62,125 nt of DNA from Oscillospiraceae bacterium (GTDB taxonomy: Bacteria > Bacillota > Clostridia > Oscillospirales > Oscillospiraceae): contig CACXJE010000013.1 in the NCBI GenBank assembly GCA_902767915.1, positions 1-62,125 on the forward strand, read 5' to 3'. The position numbers were made by a program, and so were the translations under genes. The notes below the pieces were generated by a model that did not search any database, was not told the origin of the DNA, and saw only the letters and a program-made list of their open reading frames with translations. Shown here piece by piece: positions 40,792 through 49,633 of the stretch. Numbering within the stretch: position 1 is the first letter of the stretch; the number at the start of each line of letters is the position of its first letter.

Positions 40792-41586
40792 TTATCCTCC
40801 CGCAAACAGGTCCTCCAAGGTGCCGAAGCTGTAGCCCATATCCTCCCAGCGGGACAGCAGTTCATCCAGGATGGCCGCGTTGGTGGCGGAGGTGCTGTGC
40901 AGCAGCACCACGGCCCCGTTGTGGATCCGGGGGATCAGCTTGGAGAAGGCCTGCTCCGCTGTGGGCTGGTCGTCCTGGAGCCAATCCACGTAGGCCAGAG
41001 ACCAGAACACGGTCTGATAGCCGCAGGCCTTTGCCATCCGCAGATTTTCCTCGGAATAGATCCCCTGGGGCGGCCGGTAATACTTGGGCAGCTCCTCGCC
41101 CGTGGCCTTCTGATAGGCCGTCTCCAGGTCCGACAGCTCCTGCCGGAAGGTAGCCTCGTCCGAGATTTTTGACATATCCCAGTGATGGAAGGTGTGGTTG
41201 CCCACGATATGACCCTCGGCTGTCATCCGCCGGACCAGCTCCGGGTGGGATTCCACAAAGCTGCCCACCACAAAAAAGGCCGCTTTCACCTCATGCGCCT
41301 TCAGCACGTCCAGGATCGGCGCCGTGTTCCCGTTGTCATAGCCGGCGTCGAAGGTCAGGTACAGCACCCGCTCCTCCGGATCCCCCACATAGGCCGCGTT
41401 ATACCGGGCCAGCTCCTCCCGGGTGGCGGAGCCCACCGGGCAGCCGCCCTCCTTCGGGAAGGACAGGCCCCAGGCCGCCGTCTGGACCGCCTCCGGCGTC
41501 TTTCGGGCCGCCAGCCAGGTTCCTGCCCCCAGGGCGGCCAGCAGCACCAGGCCCACCGCCAGCAGACGCATCCGCTTTTTTCCCAT
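40792..41586 (-). CDS. pdaA: PdaA-like polysaccharide deacetylase
   Basis: 264 residues. An N-terminal membrane anchor or signal (about 6-26) is followed by a carbohydrate esterase 4 domain: LYLTFDAGYDNGNTAP (catalytic and metal Asp), GHIVGNHTFHHW (metal His pair), YYRPPQGIYS, and FWSLAYVDW. The lead-in WGLSFPKEG and the LTFDAGYDNG form match PdaA, which removes N-acetyl groups from muramic acid to make the muramic-delta-lactam of spore cortex. This supports a spore-forming ancestry but does not prove sporulation. Confidence 0.87.
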   Translation of the reverse strand: MGKKRMRLLAVGLVLLAALGAGTWLAARKTPEAVQTAAWGLSFPKEGGCPVGSATREELARYNAAYVGDPEERVLYLTFDAGYDNGNTAPILDVLKAHEVKAAFFVVGSFVESHPELVRRMTAEGHIVGNHTFHHWDMSKISDEATFRQELSDLETAYQKATGEELPKYYRPPQGIYSEENLRMAKACGYQTVFWSLAYVDWLQDDQPTAEQAFSKLIPRIHNGAVVLLHSTSATNAAILDELLSRWEDMGYSFGTLEDLFAGG

Positions 41587-41669
41587 TTGTCATTCCTCCT
41601 TTGCCAAAGCCTATGCGGAAACGCGGGACCTTATGAACACAAAACCCGGCATTTTTTCGCAATAACCCG

Positions 41670-41698
41670 TTGCCATTTCCCGCGGAATTTGCTATACT
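41670..41698 (+). promoter_or_regulatory. Promoter for malQ-greA
   Basis: TTGCCA (41670-41675), 17 bases, TATACT (41693-41698), about 40 bases before malQ. Confidence 0.82.
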
Positions 41699-41739
41699 GA
41701 CAGGTGGAAGCTTTTACATTCTGACAGAGGTGAAATACT

Positions 41740-43221
41740 ATGAAACGAGAAAGCGGTATTCTGCTGCACATCTCCTCTCTGCCCACCAAGTACGGCATCG
41801 GCACCCTGGGTGAGGAGGCCTATCGGTTCATCGACTTCCTAAAACGGGCGGGCCAGCGCTACTGGCAGATCCTGCCCATCGGCCCCACCAGCTACGGCGA
41901 CAGTCCCTATCAAAGCTGCTCCATCTACGCCGGCAACCCCTATTTTGTCGACATCGACACCCTGCTGGCCGAGGGCATTCTGGTGCCCGAGGATCTGGAG
42001 GACTGCTGGTGGGGCGCCCCGGGACGGGTGGACTACGCCGCTCTGTACTACTACCGGATGCCCCTTCTGGAAAAGGCCTATCGCCGGGGCAAGGAGCTCC
42101 GCAAGGCCGGCTTCGCCGCCTTCCGGGCCCAGAATCCCTGGGTGGAGGACTACGGTCTGTTCATGGCCCTCAAGCAGAAGTTCGGCATGCTGCCCTGGAG
42201 CCAGTGGCCGGAGAAGCCCGCTGCCCGGGATCCGGAGGCTCTGGCCCGGTATCGGGAAGAGCTGAAGGAGGACATCTCCTGCTTCGCCTTTACCCAGTAC
42301 CTGTTCTATGAGCAGTGGGATCGGCTGTTTGCCTACGCCAAGGCCAACGGCATCAAGATCATCGGCGACATCCCCATCTACGTCACCATGGACTCCTGCG
42401 ACGTCTGGATGAACCCGGACCTGTTCCAGCTGGACGAGTTCCGTGCCCCGGTGGCGGTGGCGGGCTGTCCCCCCGACGGCTTCTCCGAGGACGGCCAGCT
42501 CTGGGGCAACCCCCTCTACGACTGGCCCAAGCACGAGGAAACCGGCTTTGCCTGGTGGAAGGAGCGGATCCGCGCCTCCGCCCGGTTCTTTGACGTGATC
42601 CGCATCGACCATTTCCGGGGGCTGGAAAGCTACTGGTCCGTCCCCTTCGGCGACGCCACCGCCCGGAACGGCAAGTGGGTCAAGGGCCCCGGCATGAAGC
42701 TGGTGGAGGCGGTCCGGGAGGCCGTGCCCGGCACGGACTTCATCGCGGAGGATCTGGGCTACCAGACCCCCGAGGTGGCCCAGCTGCTGAAGGATTCCCA
42801 ATTCCCCGGCATGAAGGTGCTGGAATTCGCCTTCTACGGGGAAAACGGCGACTATCTGCCCCACAACATTGTTCCCAACTCCATCTGCTACACCGGCACC
42901 CACGACAACTTCACCCTGGCCCAATGGCTGGATACGGAATCGGAGGAGACTGTGGGCAAGGCCGTCAGGTACTTAGGCCTGAACAAGGAGGAGGGCTACA
43001 TCCGGGGCATCATCCGGGGCGGCATGAGCTCCGTGGCCCGGCTGTTTGTGGCTCAGCTGCAGGACTGGCTGGAGCTTGGCGCCGAGGCCAGAATGAACGC
43101 CCCCGGCGAGCTCAGCCCCATGAACTGGAGCTGGCGGCTCACCGAGCTGCCCTCCGGGGAGCTGGCAGACGAGATTTACGAAATGACACGGCGTTACGCA
43201 AGATTAGGAGCGGAGATCTGA
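41740..43221 (+). CDS. malQ: 4-alpha-glucanotransferase (amylomaltase)
   Basis: Moves maltosyl or longer alpha-1,4-glucan segments between chains. 493 residues, GH77 family length. Signatures: RESGILLHISSLPTKYGIGT, YWQILPIGPTSYGDSPYQS, GDIPIYVTMDSCDVWMNPDL, RIDHFRG (catalytic nucleophile Asp), FIAEDLG (acid/base Glu), CYTGTHDN. AGAGGTG precedes the ATG. Its stop is directly followed by the greA ATG. Confidence 0.97.
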   Translation: MKRESGILLHISSLPTKYGIGTLGEEAYRFIDFLKRAGQRYWQILPIGPTSYGDSPYQSCSIYAGNPYFVDIDTLLAEGILVPEDLEDCWWGAPGRVDYAALYYYRMPLLEKAYRRGKELRKAGFAAFRAQNPWVEDYGLFMALKQKFGMLPWSQWPEKPAARDPEALARYREELKEDISCFAFTQYLFYEQWDRLFAYAKANGIKIIGDIPIYVTMDSCDVWMNPDLFQLDEFRAPVAVAGCPPDGFSEDGQLWGNPLYDWPKHEETGFAWWKERIRASARFFDVIRIDHFRGLESYWSVPFGDATARNGKWVKGPGMKLVEAVREAVPGTDFIAEDLGYQTPEVAQLLKDSQFPGMKVLEFAFYGENGDYLPHNIVPNSICYTGTHDNFTLAQWLDTESEETVGKAVRYLGLNKEEGYIRGIIRGGMSSVARLFVAQLQDWLELGAEARMNAPGELSPMNWSWRLTELPSGELADEIYEMTRRYARLGAEI

Positions 43222-43728
43222 ATGCACGACAAACTCACGAAAAAAGACATTGAGCTGATGGAAAAGGAGCTGGAGGATCGGCGGCTGAACATCCGTCCCG
43301 CCATTATGGAGGAGGTCAAGCGCACCCGGGCCTTCGGCGATCTCAGTGAAAACTATGAATACAAGGCGGCCAAGGACGCCCAGCGCCGCAACGATTCCCG
43401 GGTCCGGTACCTGGAGAACATGATCAAGACCGCCCGGCTCATCGACGAGGAAAAGGGCGCCCCCGACGGGGTGAAGCTCTATGACAAGGTGACCCTCTGG
43501 CTCCCGGAGGACGAGGAGGAGATGGTGATCCAGGTGGTGTCCACGGTCCGGACCAATCCCGACGCGGGCCTGATCTCCCTGGAGTCCCCCCTGGGCAAGA
43601 TGGTCCTGGGGGCAAAGGTGGGAGCCGTGGTGACTGTCCGGGTCAACGACGCCTATTCCTATGACGCCGAGATCCGCGCCATAGAGCCCGCCCAGGACGA
43701 CGGCTCCGCCCCGCTGCTGCCGTATTGA
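43222..43728 (+). CDS. greA: GreA-type transcript cleavage factor
   Basis: 168 residues: an N-terminal coiled coil carrying RTRAFGDLSENYEYKAAKDAQ, whose DLSEN tip holds the acidic residues that reach the RNA polymerase active site, and a C-terminal FKBP-like domain (TLWLPEDEEEMVIQVV; SPLGKMVLGAKVGAVV). Rescues backtracked polymerase by stimulating RNA cleavage. It starts immediately after the malQ TGA, so it is probably translated by coupling, an unusual partner for greA. Confidence 0.93.
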   Translation: MHDKLTKKDIELMEKELEDRRLNIRPAIMEEVKRTRAFGDLSENYEYKAAKDAQRRNDSRVRYLENMIKTARLIDEEKGAPDGVKLYDKVTLWLPEDEEEMVIQVVSTVRTNPDAGLISLESPLGKMVLGAKVGAVVTVRVNDAYSYDAEIRAIEPAQDDGSAPLLPY

Positions 43729-43750
43729 TTCAAATTTACAAACCATATTC

Positions 43751-43782
43751 AGCGGGACTGCCTTTGGTCCCGCTCATCTTTT
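43751..43782 (+). terminator. Possible terminator after greA
   Basis: AGCGGGAC/GTCCCGCT stem (43751-43758 with 43767-43774) with an 8-base loop, followed by CATCTTTTCC. The T-run is weak and it overlaps the leader of pcp. Confidence 0.5.
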
Positions 43783-43798
43783 CCTGTGGAGGCAACCG

Positions 43799-44404
43799 AT
43801 GAAGCTCCTGCTGACTGCCTTTGAGCCCTTCGGAGGCGAAACCGTCAACGCCGCCTGGGAGGCGGTGAATCTGCTGCCGGACCGGCTGGGCGCGCTTGAA
43901 ATCATCAAGCGGACCGTTCCCACGGAATTTGACCGCTCCATCGCGTGCGTCACCGCCGCCGTGGAGGCGGTCTGCCCCGACGCGGTGCTCTGCGTGGGCC
44001 AGGCCGGAGGCCGGGCCGCTCTGACCCCGGAGCGGATCGCCGTAAACCTGCGGGACGCCCGGATCCCGGACAACGGGGGCTTTCAACCCCAGGACGAGCC
44101 GGTGGTTCCCGGAGGCCCTGCGGCTTACTTCTCCACCCTGCCGGTGAAGGCCATGGCCCAGGCCATCCAGGCGGCGGGTCTGCCCGGGGAGGTGTCCAAC
44201 ACCGCCGGGCTCTACGTCTGCAACAATCTGATGTACGGCCTGCTGCACTTCCTGGCCGGGACCCGCCGGAATATCCCCGGGGGCTTCCTCCATGTGCCCT
44301 TGACCGACGCCCAGGCTGCCGCCCGGGAGAAGCCCACTCCCGGCCTGCCTCTGAAGGACATCGCCCGGGGTCTCACCGCGGCAATCTCCGCGATCTTCCC
44401 CTGA
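43799..44404 (+). CDS. pcp: Pyroglutamyl-peptidase I
   Basis: Cysteine peptidase (C15) that removes N-terminal pyroglutamate. 201 residues: LLTAFEPFGGETVNAAW at the N-terminus, catalytic Glu in LTPERIAVNLRDARI, Cys in SNTAGLYVCNNLMY, His in GGFLHVPL. Length is typical. GGAGG precedes the ATG. It leads a run with the kinase-like and MATE genes. Confidence 0.95.
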   Translation: MKLLLTAFEPFGGETVNAAWEAVNLLPDRLGALEIIKRTVPTEFDRSIACVTAAVEAVCPDAVLCVGQAGGRAALTPERIAVNLRDARIPDNGGFQPQDEPVVPGGPAAYFSTLPVKAMAQAIQAAGLPGEVSNTAGLYVCNNLMYGLLHFLAGTRRNIPGGFLHVPLTDAQAAAREKPTPGLPLKDIARGLTAAISAIFP

Positions 44405-44445
44405 CCGGCAATCAGATACCCGCAACACAACAATCGGAGGTTATT

Positions 44446-45063
44446 ATGAGAATCATTACCGTCAGCCGTGAATTCGGCAGCGGCGGCCGGGAGCTGGGAA
44501 AACGGCTCGCAGAGCTGCTGCACTATGACTACTACGACAGCGAGATCATTTCCGCCGTGGCCAAAAAGAGCGGATTGGATCCCAATTATGTGGAGAACAC
44601 CCTGCGGGACCACGGCTGGCAGAATCAGCCCATCTCCTTCCGGGGCACCCTCCGGTCCAGCGCCTATCTGCAGGCCTCCAAGCTGGAGCTGCTGCTGGAG
44701 CAGAGAAAGGTGATCGAGGAGATCGCCGGCCTCGGCAAGGACTGCGTGATCGTCGGGCGAAACGCGGATGAAATTCTGCGGGATTATCAGCCCTTCAACA
44801 TCTTCGTCTGCGCGGAAACCGAATCCAAGCTGGAACGCTGCCGGAGCCGGGCGTCGGAGAACGAAAATCTCTCCGAGAAGGAGCTGCTGCGGAAGATGAA
44901 GCGGATCGACAGCGTCCGGTCCCAGACCCGGGCTATCATGTCCGGGGTCCCCTGGGGACAGCGCACTGCCTACCATCTCACCGTCAACACCACCGGCTGG
45001 GAGATCCGGGATCTGGCCCCCGCGGTGGCGGACTTCGCCGAACGCTGGTTCGGGAGGGAGTAA
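44446..45063 (+). CDS. Cytidylate kinase-like family protein
   Basis: 205 residues from MRIITVSREFGSGGRELGKR (ATG 44446, CGGAGG upstream). The P-loop is SREFGSGGRELG; YYDSEIISAVAKKSG and an RNADEILRD segment fit the cytidylate-kinase-like group found in Firmicutes, which differs from true Cmk and has no agreed substrate. TAATG overlap: its stop shares a base with the MATE gene's ATG, so the two are coupled. Confidence 0.88.
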   Translation: MRIITVSREFGSGGRELGKRLAELLHYDYYDSEIISAVAKKSGLDPNYVENTLRDHGWQNQPISFRGTLRSSAYLQASKLELLLEQRKVIEEIAGLGKDCVIVGRNADEILRDYQPFNIFVCAETESKLERCRSRASENENLSEKELLRKMKRIDSVRSQTRAIMSGVPWGQRTAYHLTVNTTGWEIRDLAPAVADFAERWFGRE

Positions 45064-46400
45064 TGAAGCAAAAAATCCAGCTCTCGGATCATTTTACCTA
45101 TGGCAGACTGCTGCGGTTTACGGTGCCCTCCATCGGCATCATGCTCTTCACCTCCATCTACGGCGTGGTGGACGGGTTCTTCATCTCCAACTTTGTGGGA
45201 AAGACCGCCTTCGCCTCCGTCAACCTGATCATGCCCTATCTGATGATTCTGGGGGGCGTGGGAGCCATGCTGGGGGTGGGCGGCAGCGCCCTGGTGGCCA
45301 AGACCCTGGGAGAGGGCGACGAGGCCCACGCCGGCAGATACTTCACCATGATGATCGGCCTGATGGGCGTCAGCAGCATCCTTTTGACGGTCCTGGGCAT
45401 CGCGGTGCTGCGGCCGGTGGCCTATCTGTTCGGCGCCACCGAGAACATGATCGGGGACGTGATGACCTACGGAACGGTCTGCCTGCTGTTCAGCCTTGCC
45501 ATGCACGGTCAGTACACCTTCCAGAGCTATCTGATCGTGGCGGAAAAGCCGAATTTTGCCCTGGCCGTGGTGGTGGCCGCCGGTGTCAGCAATATGGTCC
45601 TGGACTATCTGCTGATGGCCGTCTTCAAGCTTGGGGTCGTCGGCGCAGCCCTGGCCACCGGTCTGAGCCAGTGCGTGGGCGGCCTGCTGCCCTTCTTCTG
45701 GTTCCTCAGTCGGCGAAACACCTCCGCCCTGCGCTTTTCCAAAACCCGGATGGAGTTCAAGCCCATTCTGAAGGCCTGCGGCAACGGGGTCTCTGAGATG
45801 CTCTCCAGCGTCTCCGGCTCCGTCACCGGTATCCTCTACAACTGGCAGCTGATGCGCCATGCGGGAGAGGACGGTGTGGCGGCCTATGGGGTGGTCATGT
45901 ATGCCGCCTTTGTGTTTATCAGCGTATTCGCCGGCTATTCCAACGGCAGCTCCCCCATCATGGGCTATCACTTCGGCGCCGGGAACCGCCCGGAAATGAA
46001 AAATCTGCTGAAACGGAGCATGGTCCTGCTGTCCGGTTCGGCTGTGGTGCTCACCGCCGCGGCCATTCTTCTGGCCCGGCCCCTGGCAAGGATGTTTGTG
46101 GGCTATGACCCGGCCCTGGTGGAGCTGACCGGCCACGCCTTCACCATCTGCGCCATGCCCTTCCTGCTCATGTGGTTCAACATCTACACCTCCAGCTTCT
46201 TTACCGCCCTCAATGACGGGGCGGTCTCCGCGGCCATTTCCTTTATGCGGACCCTGGTTCTGCCTGTGATCTGCATCCTTGTGCTGCCCATGCTTTGGAA
46301 GCTGGACGGGGTCTGGTATTCCTTGGCTGCCAGCGAGGTGCTGGCCGTGGGTGTTTCCCTGTTCTTTATGCTGGGAAAACGCAAGAAGTATGGGTATTGA
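45063..46400 (+). CDS. MATE-family efflux transporter
   Basis: 445 residues with 12 membrane segments in two homologous halves. GGVGAMLGVGGSALVAKTLGEGDEA and GYSNGSSPIMGYHFGAGNR are paired MATE motifs at equivalent places in each half. MATE proteins export cationic drugs or metabolites using Na+ or H+ gradients; the substrate here is unknown. Translationally coupled to the cytidylate-kinase-like gene. Confidence 0.93.
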   Translation: MKQKIQLSDHFTYGRLLRFTVPSIGIMLFTSIYGVVDGFFISNFVGKTAFASVNLIMPYLMILGGVGAMLGVGGSALVAKTLGEGDEAHAGRYFTMMIGLMGVSSILLTVLGIAVLRPVAYLFGATENMIGDVMTYGTVCLLFSLAMHGQYTFQSYLIVAEKPNFALAVVVAAGVSNMVLDYLLMAVFKLGVVGAALATGLSQCVGGLLPFFWFLSRRNTSALRFSKTRMEFKPILKACGNGVSEMLSSVSGSVTGILYNWQLMRHAGEDGVAAYGVVMYAAFVFISVFAGYSNGSSPIMGYHFGAGNRPEMKNLLKRSMVLLSGSAVVLTAAAILLARPLARMFVGYDPALVELTGHAFTICAMPFLLMWFNIYTSSFFTALNDGAVSAAISFMRTLVLPVICILVLPMLWKLDGVWYSLAASEVLAVGVSLFFMLGKRKKYGY

Positions 46401-46403
46401 CCG

Positions 46404-46432
46404 TTGACATGTCCTTCGAAAAGGGCTAAAAT
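46404..46432 (+). promoter_or_regulatory. Promoter for the zinc-ribbon protein gene
   Basis: TTGACA (46404-46409), 17 bases, TAAAAT (46427-46432), immediately after the MATE stop codon. Confidence 0.88.
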
Positions 46433-46478
46433 AGATACAGGCCGCAAGGACGGCCCGAGATTGAAGGAGGTACCGGAA

Positions 46479-46886
46479 ATGGCAAGAACCTTTCGTATGA
46501 AATGTCCCAACTGTGGAACTGTGCAGAACTTATTCGCATCCGGCCCCTGCGGCAAATGCGGCACCCCGCTGTATGTGGAGCAGCCCGCCGCCATCGCCCT
46601 CTATCGGATGGGAAACTTTATGGGTATGGCCAACGGCTTCAGCCTTTACCTGAACGAGACACCCTTCGGCGCCATCGGCAACCGGGAGAGCCTTTGCATT
46701 CCCCTGCCCTACGGAGACTACAAGCTGCACATTGTCTGCGGCATGAACCGTAAATGCAACGACCCGATCATCAGCCTGAGCCCCCAGGATCCCTACGTCT
46801 GCCTGAAGGTCCACATGAAGCCGGGCTTCATCCAGAACAAGTTCGTGATCGAGCGGGTGGATCCCGCCACCATGCCCCAGGACTAA
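46479..46886 (+). CDS. Zinc-ribbon protein of unknown function
   Basis: 135 residues from MARTFRMKCPNCG (GAAGGAGG upstream). Four cysteines in CPNCG...CGKCG (residues 9-31) form a zinc ribbon, followed by a beta-rich domain (about 40-130; GFSLYLNETPFGAIGNRES, LPYGDYKLHIVCG) resembling a small sandwich. Not recognised as a named family. Own promoter and terminator. Confidence 0.7.
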   Translation: MARTFRMKCPNCGTVQNLFASGPCGKCGTPLYVEQPAAIALYRMGNFMGMANGFSLYLNETPFGAIGNRESLCIPLPYGDYKLHIVCGMNRKCNDPIISLSPQDPYVCLKVHMKPGFIQNKFVIERVDPATMPQD

Positions 46887-46917
46887 ACCGGAGCCGTTCC
46901 GTATGATTGCATGAATG

Positions 46918-46950
46918 GAAAAGCACCCCATAAGGGGTGCTTTTCCTGTT
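46918..46950 (+). terminator. Terminator after the zinc-ribbon gene
   Basis: GGAAAGCACCCC pairs with GGGGTGCTTTTCC around a 4-base loop (46930-46933), followed by TGTT. Confidence 0.85.
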
Positions 46951-47029
46951 GTGCCCGGATAGTCTCATATGATACCACGAAAAACCTATGTCTTTTGCGG
47001 GCTGTCATATGAGGGGGCAGGTTTCCGGA

Positions 47030-47779
47030 TCATCTCCTCCCGGTCCCGTTGCAGGAGGTGCATTCCCCGACGGTGTACGGATCATATCCGTCCAGGTATG
47101 CCTGAAGGTCGCTGTCTCCGTAGTAGTATTTCACGTAGCCGGTTCCGTTGCAGACCGGACATTTTTCCCCTGTAGGACGACTCCCGGCGGAACTGTTCCC
47201 GGTGGAACCTTGGCTGCCGAAGGAATTGATGTCGTCTCCAACGCTGGCTGGCGCGGTCAGTTCCGCATCAGGTGAAATATAGGCGATGGTATCCCCCTTC
47301 AAGAGAACGTCCTCCGACACCGTGTATTCATTCCCGTCTTCATCCCGAATGATCGGGTAAAGCAAGCAGGAGCTTGCACGGATCGAAAACCCATTATGTT
47401 CCATCTCTTCATACTCAAATTCGATGGTCGACAGCTGACGCAGCATCTCTTCCGTAAAGGTACCGTCTCGCAGGTGCCCTGACAGCGTAGGGGAAAGGAT
47501 AATATCGCGAATACCGCAGGAAACGTGCGTATCACCGATCATTTTAAATGTTTTGATCTGCACCTCAACGGACAGATCGTCCACCTGAAATGCCTTTTTG
47601 TATTCGTTGATTTGAGGAGCAAGGAATTCTTCGATCACCTGCGCGGCTTCCGATTCCGTAATTCTCTGATTCTCCGGTTCTTTTGCGCATCCGGTAAAGC
47701 ACAGCATCAGCATTCCGCAAAGGACCTCAAACAAGAGGAGGCCTCTGCACATTTTGTGGGATAAGGGTTGCTTTTCCAT
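47030..47779 (-). CDS. Lipoprotein with DnaJ-type CxxCxGxG zinc motifs
   Basis: 249 residues. Signal peptide with lipobox-like CFTGC (Cys31). The mature part is soluble and ends in two DnaJ-like motifs, CPVCNGTG (about 212-219) and CTSCNGTG (about 239-246), separated by a Tyr-rich loop, predicting one zinc site outside the membrane. AAAGGAG precedes the ATG. It lies 51 bases after the ABC exporter gene on the same strand and is the last gene of the cassette at 47-53 kb. Function unknown; a chaperone-like or assembly role for exported product is conceivable. Confidence 0.7.
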   Translation of the reverse strand: MEKQPLSHKMCRGLLLFEVLCGMLMLCFTGCAKEPENQRITESEAAQVIEEFLAPQINEYKKAFQVDDLSVEVQIKTFKMIGDTHVSCGIRDIILSPTLSGHLRDGTFTEEMLRQLSTIEFEYEEMEHNGFSIRASSCLLYPIIRDEDGNEYTVSEDVLLKGDTIAYISPDAELTAPASVGDDINSFGSQGSTGNSSAGSRPTGEKCPVCNGTGYVKYYYGDSDLQAYLDGYDPYTVGECTSCNGTGRR

Positions 47780-47830
47780 GTCATTCTCCTTTCTTGAGGC
47801 GAAGGGGATCTGTTTTTTGATTCCTGGTCG

Positions 47831-49609
47831 TCAGAAATCCATGGCCATCCGCGCAGAGGTCTCCTGGTCCAGCTCGGTGACGGATTTTTTTGTCACCTGG
47901 TAGACCCGGCTGCAGAGGCCCAGCACGCTGGGGCGGTGGGTGGTCACCACACAGGTCTTGTTGGGCGCCTGGGTCATGATGTTTTTCAGAACTCGGCGCT
48001 CCGTGGCCACGTCCAGGGCGGAGGTGGCCTCGTCCAGCAGCAGGATCGGTGCGTCCCGCAGCAGGGCCCGGGCAATGGACAGCCGCTGGGCCTGCCCCTC
48101 GGAAATTCCCTTGCCCCGGCGGCCCAGGGCGGTCTGCAGACCGTTGGGCAGCTTCTCCACAAAGTCCCAGGCGCAGGCCAGCTCCAGGGCCTTCCGCATC
48201 TCGGCCTCGGTGGCGTCCTCCTTGCCCATCCGCAGATTCTCCTCGATGGTGCCGGAAAGCACGTTGTTCCCCTGGGGTACGTAGGCGATCAGCGGCCGGG
48301 TATCGGCGTTCAGGGCCAGCTCGGTGCCGTCCGCAGCCCGGATCACGGCTGCGCCGCGATCGGGATGCACCAGGGCCAGCAGCAGCCGGACCATGGTGGT
48401 CTTGCCCTCGCCGGAGGCGCCCACCAGGGCCACGATCTCTCCGGGCCGGGCAATAAACCGGGCGTCCTCAATGACGGGCTCCCGCTCCTTGTAGGAGAAG
48501 GTCAGATCCCGCAGCTCCAAAGACAGACCGTCCGCGGCTTTGTCGAACAGCTCCTCGCTTTCGATCAGGTGGACCTCCTTGGGGATCTCCACCAGCTCCC
48601 GGACCCGGTGGGCCGAGATCGAGCTGCTCAGAAAGTTCGGGATGATGGAAACCAGCTTCTTAAAGGCGCTGGACAGGCCATTGGACTGCTGCAAAAACAG
48701 GGTCATGGTGCCGAAGGTGAAGCCGGTGCCCGCCCAGAGCCGATACAGGCAGTAGCCGAAGGTGGCCATGGACACCGCCGTGCCGGACAGGCCCATGAAA
48801 ATATTCGTGTGGATCGTGAAGCGGTTATAGTCCAGGGCGACCTTCTTGATGTCCTCCAGCTGGACGTCCAGCTTTTTCTCGTACTGGTCCGTGATGCCGA
48901 AGGATTTGATTGTGTCCAGGTTGTAGAAGGTCTCCACCTCGAAGCTCATCATGGTGCTGCTCTGCTCCCGGAACTTCTGGCCGTAGTACCGCTGCTTCCG
49001 CAGCACGAACCGGGAGGCAAACAGCAAAATCGGCGCCATGGCCAGGGAGAAAAAGGCGATCAGGGCGTCATAGTGGTACAACACCAGGAAGGTGGCTACG
49101 AATCGGTAGGTGGATATCAGAATCGTCGGCAGCCAGCTCACCGCGTTGGAGCCGATGGTGTTCACGTCGTTGGAGAAGCGGTTGACGATGTCGCCGCTTT
49201 GGTATTTGTTCAGCTCGGCCCAATCGCTGTCGATGATCTTGGAGAAGATGTCGGCCCGGATGTCGTTGCCGATCTTGATGCCGATTTTCAGAGAGATCCG
49301 GCCCAGCAGATTTTCAAAAACCATGCTGAACACGGCGCTGCCCACCATGATCGTGAACAGCAGCCAGAGCCGCGAGGCCTTGTGGCCGATGATGATGTCC
49401 AGGGTGACCTTTGCAAGGATGCTGGAAACCAGCCCCAGGGTCGTGCCCAGGATGCCGGCGATGGTATAAAAGGCGATGGCCCATTTGTAGCGTTTGGAGT
49501 AGGAGAAGATCCACTTCCAGTCGTCCAGGATCTCCCGGAAGGTGCCGTCCTTGAAACGCCTCCGCATTTCCTTGACAAACTGGAAGGAACCGCTCTTTTC
49601 TTCTTTCAT
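47831..49609 (-). CDS. ABC exporter, fused permease and ATPase
   Basis: 592 residues from MKEEKSGSFQ (ATG 49607-49609, GAGG upstream; a TTG five codons earlier is an alternative). Six membrane segments (about 40-310) and one nucleotide-binding domain: VGASGEGKTT (Walker A), ISEGQAQRLS (signature), ILLLDEATSALD (Walker B), THRPS (switch His). Works as a dimer. There is no N-terminal C39 peptidase, so it would not itself cleave a double-glycine leader. It follows the nucleotidyltransferase gene by 24 bases. Type and place fit a peptide or glycolipid exporter. Confidence 0.93.
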   Translation of the reverse strand: MKEEKSGSFQFVKEMRRRFKDGTFREILDDWKWIFSYSKRYKWAIAFYTIAGILGTTLGLVSSILAKVTLDIIIGHKASRLWLLFTIMVGSAVFSMVFENLLGRISLKIGIKIGNDIRADIFSKIIDSDWAELNKYQSGDIVNRFSNDVNTIGSNAVSWLPTILISTYRFVATFLVLYHYDALIAFFSLAMAPILLFASRFVLRKQRYYGQKFREQSSTMMSFEVETFYNLDTIKSFGITDQYEKKLDVQLEDIKKVALDYNRFTIHTNIFMGLSGTAVSMATFGYCLYRLWAGTGFTFGTMTLFLQQSNGLSSAFKKLVSIIPNFLSSSISAHRVRELVEIPKEVHLIESEELFDKAADGLSLELRDLTFSYKEREPVIEDARFIARPGEIVALVGASGEGKTTMVRLLLALVHPDRGAAVIRAADGTELALNADTRPLIAYVPQGNNVLSGTIEENLRMGKEDATEAEMRKALELACAWDFVEKLPNGLQTALGRRGKGISEGQAQRLSIARALLRDAPILLLDEATSALDVATERRVLKNIMTQAPNKTCVVTTHRPSVLGLCSRVYQVTKKSVTELDQETSARMAMDF

Positions 49610-49633
49610 GGCAGGTTGCCTCAACTGTTTCGA

